NCBI GenBank assembly: GCA_016712035.1
Contig: JADJRT010000017.1
Span: 1-14,072 of the forward strand
Source: Flammeovirgaceae bacterium
GTDB lineage: Bacteria; Bacteroidota; Bacteroidia; Cytophagales; Cyclobacteriaceae
Length of the DNA stretch: 14,072 bases
Reading direction: 5' to 3'
The notes below the pieces were generated by a model that was given only the letters and a program-made list of their open reading frames with translations, was not told the DNA's origin and searched no databases. Position numbers and translations under genes: made by a program. Positions 6,703 through 14,072 of the stretch are shown piece by piece. Position 1 is the first letter of the stretch; every line of letters starts with the position of its first letter.

Positions 6703-6718
6703 GTTAACGATTGTTAAC
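6703..6718. repeat. Paired GTTAAC motif, GTTAAC-GATT-GTTAAC
   Basis: GTTAAC occurs at 6703-6708 and 6713-6718. Each copy is itself a palindrome, so the pair can be read as a direct repeat with 10-base period or as an inverted repeat. One helical turn of spacing fits side-by-side protein binding. It lies in the control region of the minus-strand cluster. A short motif like this can also occur by chance. Confidence 0.4.
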
Positions 6719-6740
6719 GGTCATGAATGACTGTGCAATT

Positions 6741-6802
6741 TTATGTAGGATTGTGAAGGTTTGTAAAGGAATGTGAAGGAATTTGAAAAGAATTTGAATG
6801 AA
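6741..6802. repeat. Degenerate 10-base tandem repeats (iteron-like) next to the palindrome
   Basis: Successive blocks on the plus strand are TTATGTAGGA, TTGTGAAGGT, TTGTAAAGGA, ATGTGAAGGA, ATTTGAAAAG, (A)ATTTGAATGA. The rough consensus is WTGTGAAGGA. Six copies at almost exactly one helical turn lie immediately left of the parS-like site. This could be an iteron-type or operator array. Alternatively it may be a low-complexity purine-rich stretch. Confidence 0.5.
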
Positions 6803-6825
6803 TGTTCCACGTGGAACTATTTTAT
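6793..6825 (+). promoter_or_regulatory. Weak Bacteroidota-type promoter for the plus-strand ORF
   Basis: TTTG at 6793-6796 and TATTTTAT at 6818-6825 resemble the Bacteroidota -33 (TTTG) and -7 (TAnnTTTG) boxes with a 21-base gap. Transcription would begin about 25 bases before the ATG at 6856. The -7 match is imperfect. The parS-like palindrome lies between the two boxes, as an operator would. Confidence 0.25.
6803..6818. promoter_or_regulatory. parS: parS-like palindrome TGTTCCACGTGGAACT
   Basis: The 14-base core GTTCCACGTGGAAC is a perfect palindrome, and the 16-mer differs from a full palindrome only in the last base. It matches the widely conserved chromosomal ParB-binding site (consensus TGTTTCACGTGAAACA, with known TGTTCCACGTGGAAC variants in several phyla). 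Such a 14-base match is unlikely by chance in a 184-base spacer. No parA or parB is in the window, so it would be bound by a ParB encoded elsewhere. An operator for a dedicated repressor is the alternative, because the site also lies between possible promoter boxes. Confidence 0.65.
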
Positions 6826-6855
6826 CTAAATTAGTAGCCTTTAAACCACAATAAT

Positions 6856-7062
6856 ATGCAACCGATCGATAAATCCTGGTTAGATATTTTCAAAGAATTC
6901 CACAATAGACTTATTAGGGATGATCGTGGTGACTATTGGATATCTTGTCAATGGAGAAGTGAGCTTACTAAAGGAAATGACATGTATTACCCTCTTAAGG
7001 CCTTGGTTGTTTTACACAGTTTTTCCATTTCAGGAGATGGAACTGTTATTTATGAAAACTAA
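6856..7062 (+). CDS. Hypothetical 68-residue protein, the only convincing plus-strand ORF
   Basis: The frame MQPIDKSWLDIFKEFHNRLI continues through DDRGDYWISCQWRSELTKG and ends SISGDGTVIYEN. It has ordinary amino-acid use, including four Trp, and no membrane segment. It is convergent with hsdR, and the two stop codons are directly adjacent (TAA 7060-7062, TAG 7065-7063) with no terminator between. A possible weak promoter with the parS-like palindrome inside it lies upstream. No family is recognised. It could be a small accessory or regulatory protein, or a remnant of a longer gene. Confidence 0.45.
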   Translation: MQPIDKSWLDIFKEFHNRLIRDDRGDYWISCQWRSELTKGNDMYYPLKALVVLHSFSISGDGTVIYEN

Positions 7063-10000
7063 CTAAGCCCAATAATCAGCCAAAAGCTCCGCTTGTTTAA
7101 GAACCGTTTCAATTGCCTTCGGTTGTTTATCAGGAGGATAACCATATTTATTAAGAGTTCTTCTAACAAGCACCATGAGTTTTGCTCTGGCACTTTCACG
7201 AATAGTCCAATCTATTGTGGCGTTTGACCGAACCTTATCGGCAATTTCTTTTTGCGATAATTCGCAACGTCTCATCACCTAATATATTCACTGCGCTATC
7301 ATTTATTTCAAGCGCATTATAAAAAGCCACTTCATCATTTGTTAATCCAAGCTTTTCGCCTTCTTTGTCCGCTTCCTTAATTTGTTTGGCTATATTGATT
7401 AGCTCTTGAATAATTTCAGCGGTCGTTAGTAAATTATTTTGATATCGCTTTATTGCAGCTTCCAGCATTTCAAAGTTTCTTGCTCTTCACAAGATTAGTC
7501 TTAGCGCGCTGTTTTAATTCATTATTCAAAATCTTTTTCAGCAACTCAATTGCAAGATTCTTGTGCTGCATCCCTTGAACTTCCAGTAAGAACTCATCAG
7601 ACAGAATCTCCAATCCTGAAATTTCAGGTTTATCCATTCCGGCAGCATCAAAAATGTCAATTACCTTATCGCTGTTTAAAGCTTCATCAACTATTTGCTT
7701 AATGGCTGTTTCAACCTCCAGATCCGATTTCCCTTCACCTGCCGGACTATCAAACTTGGCTAGCCTTGATTTCACTGCCTGGAAGAAGGCTACCTCCGGC
7801 AAATACGGTTGAACTTCCTGCTTAGTAATGCAAAGTGAAAGGGATTGGCTTAACAAACTTACCTCCCTAATGAATCGTTCTTTGCCATCCTGGAGACCTA
7901 AAATATGCTCTTCGGCTTGTAGGATGATTGATAATTTTTCCTGAGGATTTACTGCAAAGAATCTGCGATAATTAAAACTCGAAACCCCATCATAATACGC
8001 TTCGGGTTCCTCTACCAAAATATCTTTTTGTGTCTTGCTATTTTCTTCAAACATTTGGCGTACTACTTCTAGTTTTCAGTAAATATTTCAAATGCCTTTT
8101 GAATATTTTCTGCCGGATCACCCCTTGCCACCGGCTTCACCATAAAATGCCAAAGCCTTTTTCAAATCCGTTGCTATACCCAGATAGTCAACAATTAATC
8201 CTCCGGGTTTATCCTTAAATACGCGGTTAACTCTTGCAATTGCTTGCATGAGGTTGTGGCCTCTCATCGGCTTATCCACATACATGGTATTCAGACAGGG
8301 CGCATCAAAGCCAGTAAGCCACATATCGCGAACAATCACCAACTTTAGTTCGTCTGCTGGGTCTTTCATTCTTTCCGAAAGATCCTTTCGCTGTTGCTTC
8401 GTGGTGTGGTGCCTTGATATTTCAGGACCATCGGCACTATTTGTGGTCATTACCACTTTGATGGCTCCCTTCGTTAAATCATCATTGTGCCATTGTGTTC
8501 GAAGCGAAATAATTTCTTTGTATAGACCAGCGGCAATTCTTCTACTCATGGCAACAATCATTGCCTTACCTTCAAAAGTGGTTTGTCTCTTTTCAAAATG
8601 AGTAACAATATCTTTGGCGAGATTCTTAACACGATCTTGGTGACCGACAATGGCCTCCAACTTTGTCCACTTGGTTTTGGCTCTTTGCTTATCACTTACC
8701 TCTTCATCCAGCTCTAGCTCTTTATCAAATTCATCAATTAGTCTTTTGCCTTCTTCGTCCAGGTTAACTTTAGCTAATCGACTTTCATAGAAGATTCTAA
8801 CAGTTGCTCCGTCATCTACTGCATCTTTTATGTCGTAACGGTCAATATAATTTCCGAAAACTTGTGGTGTGTTAACATCGGTTCCTTCAATAGGTGTTCC
8901 AGTAAAACCGATATAAGTTGCCTGGGGTAAGGCATCACGCATGTACTTGGCAAAGCCATACGCGATACGTTTACCAATTACTTCCTTGGTTTCCTTATCT
9001 TTTTGATCAATTAGTTTAGCTTCAAATCCATATTGTGTCCGGTGAGCCTCATCTGCAATCACCACAATATTCTTTCTGTCCGAAAGTTGATCGTAAACGG
9101 ACTTATTATCTTGTGGTAGGAATTTTTGAATCGTGGTGAATACGATACCGCCACTCGCAACTTTTAATAACTCTTTTAAATGATCCCGGTTCTCTGCTTG
9201 TACTGGCTCTTGACGTAGTAATTGCACAGAGGAGGCAAACGTATCAAATAGTTGGTCGTCCAGGTCGTTGCGGTCAGTAATAACTACAATAGTTGGATTT
9301 TGCATTTCTGGAGAAGTGATAAGCTTCCCCGAATAGAAAACCATGCTCAAGCTTTTTCCGGAGCCTTGCGTATGCCAAACAACACCACCTCGCTTGTCTC
9401 CATGAATGCCAGAAGCGTTAATCGAAGAGTGCACTGCTTTATTTACTGCATAGTATTGATGATAAGCAGCTAGCTTCTTAACCGTTTGGATTTGTATAAG
9501 CCCCGTCTTAGAATCCTCTTTTTTCGATTTTTCGAATACGATAAAATTGCGAATAATATCGAGTATGGTTGCCGAATTCAACATGCCCTTTAGCAGCGTT
9601 TCTAATTGGGGTTTGAATCTTGATGCTTCTTTTAATCCATCTGCCGTTTTCCAGGCCATGTACCGGCTTAGGTCTGCCGATACGCTACCAGCCTTGCATT
9701 CTAATCCATCTGAAATGATGCAGATTGAATTATATGTAAATAAAGTAGGTATAGTCGCCTTGTATGTTTGTATTTGCTGATAGGCACTTTTTAAGTCTGC
9801 GTTCTCACTCGCAGCATTTTTCAATTCAACAAGAACCAAAGGTAGACCATTCACAAATAACAATACATCGGGGCGCTTTGTGTTGATTGCGTTCGATTAT
9901 AGTGAACTGATTAACCACCAGGAATTGATTGCGGGAGGGTTTTCAAAATCTATAAGTGCAATTTCATGACTGCGCTCATAGCCATTTTCCTGATAGGGGA

Positions 10001-10295
10001 CTTTTACTTTCTCGACCAACAACCTGTGAAATTCTTCATTATTATGCTGCAAATCAGGAGAAGCAATACGCAACACTTTTTGAATAGCAGCCTCCTGTGC
10101 TTCAACTGGAATAGAAGTGTTGATTTTAGCAATGGAAGCCCTTAAACGATTTATTAAAACGACTTCGCTAAAATTCTCTCTTTCACAAAATAGTCCTTCA
10201 GGTGAAATTTCTTTTCCATTTATATATACCCATCCCTGCGATTGAAGGATTTCAATGGATGCTTCCTCTATAATATTTTCAGTGATGGGTTTCAA
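7063..10295 (-). CDS. hsdR: Type I restriction-modification system, R subunit (endonuclease and DNA translocase), restored
   Basis: HsdR cuts unmodified DNA after ATP-driven translocation, in complex with HsdM and HsdS. The N-terminus MKPITENIIEEASIEILQSQ is typical of the family. The nuclease PD-(D/E)xK site is RPDVLLFVNGLPLVLVELKN. Helicase motifs follow in order: Walker A HTQGSGKSLSM (about 9350-9380), motif II VIADEAHRTQYG (about 9040-9065), motif III GFTGTPI, the motif V region WLTGFDAPCLNTMYVD and motif VI QAIARVNR. The C-terminal helical domain runs to KQAELLADYWA. The coding span of about 1077 residues is normal. Six single-base shifts break it, near 9935, 9875, 8123, 8075, 7475 and 7250, mostly at homopolymers (CCCC, GGGG, AAAAA). 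Joining across them restores the family sequence, so it is probably intact in the organism. The start is a TTG directly after the upstream TAA (TAATTG); an overlap TAATG with one extra T is likely. hsdM and hsdS are not in view. Confidence 0.9.
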
Positions 10296-13200
10296 TTAGC
10301 TTGGTTGCTTAAAAGTTATAACATTTTCTCTGAACATGTAGGCTTCTGATGAGCCTAAATCCACCATTTTATTCAATAACCATATTAAATCATTTATAAG
10401 TTGTTTGCTGTTCTTTATCTCGGTGATGTGATTATAAAATAGTCTTTTTATTAAGCGTTCTCAGAAGGTGAGATTAAAGATAAACTTTGGCCTACGTCAT
10501 TCTTAAATAAATTGACTAGTAAGGTTATTCCATCAGGTAAAAGGTCTTTTCTCCTACTGTTGAAAAAACATTTATAACGGACTGTGTTCCCGTTGGACCT
10601 AATGCCTCAATCATATCGTAATAAAAATCCTTTTTTCCTTCAAGGGACGCCAATGAGTAGCTGACTCTTTCCATTTTATATCCAACAGTAAAATACGTGC
10701 ATGAATATGCTTTCCGTTTGTTTCTATTTTGGACAATAAGAAGGCCCATAATTCCCAAAAGTTATTAATTAAAAGAGTTTTTTCATTTTCATCATTTGAA
10801 TTTGACAAAATTGTATCCAACTCATAGATAGTAAAATCAAGTAGATTTGAAACGAAATCAGCTAGATCATCCTTCCCCAAACATGCGGTCGGGTTTCACT
10901 ATCAACTGCATCAAGAATTAAATTTATTACCTTCTTTGTAAGACTGTGGTCACCACGTAATGCGAGCTCAATCAGAAAATTTCTACATTCTGTAACATCA
11001 TGATGTGAAATTTGCCGATCCTCGTTTCCAATCCTGTTGTATGAATAATTTTCTTTTTGTTAAGATCTTCAAGAAATAATGAAATAAATCGTTCAATAAA
11101 TTGGGCATAATCTGCATCAGGATTGTAGTAGGGTGATTGCAAAAACTCTGACCAGTATGGAGCCTCTAAAAGTTTGGAAATCAATTTCCGACAAATCCAA
11201 TTTTATCTTTTTTGATGCTGCAATTTGCTTTACAAAAGCAGCTTCCTTTTGCCTGGCGGTATTTAATCTATCTATGTCTTGGTCATCATAGAAATATGGA
11301 TTGGACTTTCTGTGTTGAGAATATTTAATCAAGCCCAACCAAATTCGTTTCCCTTCTTGGGGGTGATGTTTGAAAAATATCGTCCTTATGTATTTGACTA
11401 TCTTAGCGACTTCGTGCTCAGCAAGAGGTGCAAATAGAACATAAATCATTAGCGATATGAGTTCATTCCTATCCTCTACTTCTTTAACTGCACTGAACAA
11501 CAGATGGAAGTTGGATAGTGAAACCTCCTTATCCATTAGATTATAATTCATGTTGAATCCATAACCACTTTCAAACGCTTCTTCAAGTATCATCACAACG
11601 GTGCCAACAATAGTCTCGATACACCATTTCTTTTGTTGACCGTCAAGATTGCTAATAAAATCACGGAGACCAATTACAGCTAATGTAACTGGCCGATCAT
11701 ATAGAACCTTCAGTTTGCTGCCATCAGAGTATTGTTGATAACATGTCGCCCAAACCTGAAATTCTATTTTTTCATTTCCCTCATAAACTTTTGCCAATTG
11801 ACTTGAGAAGCTCATTGATTTAGAGTTATGCTCAAACTCGTCCTTGCCATCATCTATGAACTTAGATACTTCTTCATCGTATTGCGGCTCTACAGGAAAG
11901 CCACCTATTTTTCATCATATTCACCAACTTTATGATTCCTGATATCCATTTCTGTTAAAGCCTTTTTTCCAGGCTATATCCTGAGGAGTCATTTTAGCTT
12001 TAAGTCTTTCAAATATTTCAAAAATTTGAGGATTAAGCTTTCGACTATTGAACTGATAGTCCAAAACAAAGTCCCTTAATCCCCTCATGAACTTTTACGA
12101 TGGGGTAGTTGATTGGATTTCCATCGTTCCTCCTGCGCAAAAGATATATGATCATCCATTGGGCATAGAGTTGTCGACTCTCTAAGAGCACGATTTAAGT
12201 CCCATTCGTAGTTCTCTCTGTTTCCGAGAATAGGTAGCATTGCAACACCTACTTCATCAGGGTATGCCATTGTGATGCTTGCAAGAACACCAGATATTGC
12301 CACGTTGTTACTATTTCGTAATAAATAATCGAAAATGAATTCCAAATTCTTCCTACTGATTTGAGTTGATCTATTTGCTATTTCTAACAGATATTTTTCC
12401 AAGCTCATCAATATGCATTCAATTGCGTAATGTGTGACGCTCGAACCCCTAAAAGCACACCATAGCTCTGATCCGCTCCAATGGGTCACAATAGAATTAT
12501 CAGTTAGTAGGACTTCTATTTGCTTTAGCGATTGCTTGTGTTCACAATCAACTTTTACATAAAAATCAATGGAGTAATTTATAAATTCTGTAATAAACTT
12601 TATGCCAATACGGGGATCGTATAAAAGGAGATTGTAAATCGGTGTCTTGTAAATCCCTGATGGGAAGAAATGAAATTTATCTTCGATCCCCCAACATCTA
12701 TCGAAACTGACACTGGTATAGCCAATCATTTCGGCAATACTTCCCTTGGTAGGTTTTTTGATAGGCTCGGATTTCCATTCTTTCCATGTTGTTTCGTAAT
12801 AAGTTCTGGAAGAACTTTTATTAGACGCTGGTTCCCAATGCCAGATAAACACTTTTCAATTACACTTTCATAAAAACTATTTAACTTCCAAAAATTCTCT
12901 TTTCTCTTTTCTTATGTGCCCTTTCAACAAGATGCCTAATTTCGTCTTTCGAAATCTCAGCTAAATTGAAAAGGATACTTATCAATGTTTTTGCTTTCTC
13001 TTTAACAAACTCTTCCATCCAGAATTTATCACCAGACTCTACTTTGCTGATATATTTGATAGTTATAGTCTTGGCTGCATACAATTCTTCCTGAGAAATA
13101 GATGAATACTTGAAAATCAATAGATATTTCCAATCGTATAAAAAATTTACTATCGATAATTTCAGATTGTCAATACTATCAATTTTGTTTGACACAAAGC

Positions 13201-14072
13201 TTAGCGTCTCAGGCCAACCAGAACCAATGGGTAGGAGAAGATTAAAATTATTGTTATCTAAATTACTCTCCTTACAACATGTCTTAATTAGATGAAGGCA
13301 ACGGTTAAGAAAATGAGCATTACTTTCAAGTAATTGATTCTCGAACTTTTTAAAAAAAGTGTGACAGCTATCTGATTTAAAGACGGCAACTAGTAATTCA
13401 TCTGCCAAATACTTCTCAACTGAAGCATCATTGATTGCGTGATTAATAAACTCATTAACTTTTTCGCTGCTATCGATCGGTAATCTTCTACCCAAAGTCG
13501 AAAGTCCTTCTTATTGCAGGTTCATTACCTAGTTTTTTAAACAATCACCTGGTGAAACACTATCTTCATATGTTAGATACATGACGTACTAAAGCCCAAT
13601 CTTCAAGAATGTCGTGAGTCGGTGCGTATTTTCTATTATGCTTTTCTTGAAAAATTATTTCATCACGTTCTAATGCCTGTATGGCAGATGCGTCAGAATT
13701 GCCAGGGTGAGTAAAGAGCCTCATCTCTTTTGCCCGCTTAACTGCAATTTCAATGAAGGCGGTTTCGCGTTTAATTGGCATTCCATCTTTTGTGTCACTT
13801 ACATCTGCTACAAGCGTATTCCATAGACTATTTTTAAATTCAGTTGAGCTAAAATTTGAAAACTCCTCAGATGTCCTATTGAAAGAAGAAATAGCAAAGT
13901 CAAGATATTTAGGCTCTTCAACACCATTCTGATTTTGGGGTTCTTGACAACTTCTTTTATCTGAGGAAATCTTGTTGCGACCTTTGTAAGTTCATCGTCA
14001 TCTAACAATGAAACTTCAGCAACCCCAAGCTATTCTTATCAATCCCAAATTTTTGAATGACAAGATCAATGG
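10296..14072 (-). CDS. Very large STAND/NLR-like ATPase candidate, C-terminal portion (5' end beyond window, frameshifted)
   Basis: At least ten frames join into one protein of over 1250 residues ending SEAYMFRENVITFKQPS. From the N-side: LLDDDELTKVATRFPQIKE and EEPKYLDFAI resemble the helical segment after a NACHT/AAA-type NTPase core. Then comes YAPTHDILEDWALVRHV, a winged-helix-like 'HD(I/V)LxDWA' motif, and LGNEPAIRRTFRLW. A long helical region follows, with VEKYLADELLVAVFKSD, RCLHLIKTCCKES, FHFFPSGIYKTPIYNLL, LWCAFRGSSVTHYAIECIL and VAISGVLASITMAYPDEV. Next are TEMDIRNHKVGEYDE, VKYIRTIFFKHHPQEGKRIW, YYNPDADYAQFIERFI and KQLINDLIWLLNKMVDLGS. I recall similar large proteins annotated only as ATP-binding proteins in defence regions. 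The Walker motifs must lie beyond 14072 and are not seen, so the ATPase assignment is inference. It abuts hsdR, implying co-transcription and a defence or sensor role. The breaks again look like sequencing indels. Confidence 0.65.

Noticed and set aside
8248..8601. 117-codon plus-strand ORF
   Set aside because: It lies opposite the helicase part of hsdR, where motif matches are unambiguous on the minus strand.
7063..10295. hsdR as a decayed pseudogene
   Set aside because: All nuclease and helicase motifs are intact, the family sequence resumes after each single-base break, and the breaks fall mostly at homopolymers, as do those in unrelated neighbours.
1..14072. CRISPR array, tRNA, rRNA or insertion sequence
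   Set aside because: I saw no regularly spaced direct repeats of 25-40 bases, no clear tRNA cloverleaf, no rRNA-like sequence and no transposase motif or terminal inverted repeats.

Overview
The window looks like chromosomal or mobile-element DNA from a member of the Bacteroidota. Type I R-M, LEA-like and transglutaminase-like proteins of this flavour are familiar there, Shine-Dalgarno sequences are essentially absent, base composition is moderate to low GC, and one weak TTTG/TAnnTTTG-type promoter is visible. Nearly everything is on the minus strand. A key property is that most genes are cut into pieces by single-base frameshifts, many beside homopolymer runs. Reading across the breaks restores long, sensible proteins. 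I therefore read the breaks as indel errors of an unpolished long-read assembly rather than as pseudogenes, and I annotate restored genes.

Right part (10296 to beyond 14072): the C-terminal 1250 or so residues of a very large STAND/NLR-like ATPase candidate whose N-terminus lies outside the window. Its stop codon abuts the start of hsdR (7063-10295), the motor and nuclease subunit of a type I restriction-modification system. The two form one minus-strand transcription unit, so the ATPase appears to sit inside, or be appended to, a type I R-M defence operon. hsdM and hsdS are not in the window.

Middle (6672-7062): a short plus-strand ORF whose stop codon directly abuts that of hsdR, and a 184-base intergenic control region. 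This region holds a 16-base parS-like palindrome (TGTTCCACGTGGAACT), a run of degenerate 10-base tandem repeats next to it, a doubled GTTAAC motif and a 6-bp inverted repeat.

Left part (1-6671): a tightly packed, co-oriented set of about 14 small genes with stop/start overlaps. In transcription order they encode: a small membrane protein; a membrane-anchored LEA-like protein; a transglutaminase-like cysteine-protease domain fused to a long membrane-interacting region; a short basic peptide; a glycine/alanine-rich two-TM protein; a 241-residue beta-rich protein that is my candidate capsid protein; three small beta-rich proteins; several small basic or coiled-coil proteins; and a membrane-anchored protein with an annexin-like helical unit that runs off the left edge. 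This pattern suggests the structural module of a tailless, membrane-containing virus or an element derived from one. No integrase, packaging ATPase or replication gene is visible, so the viral assignment is inference. It is the best candidate here for an undescribed system.
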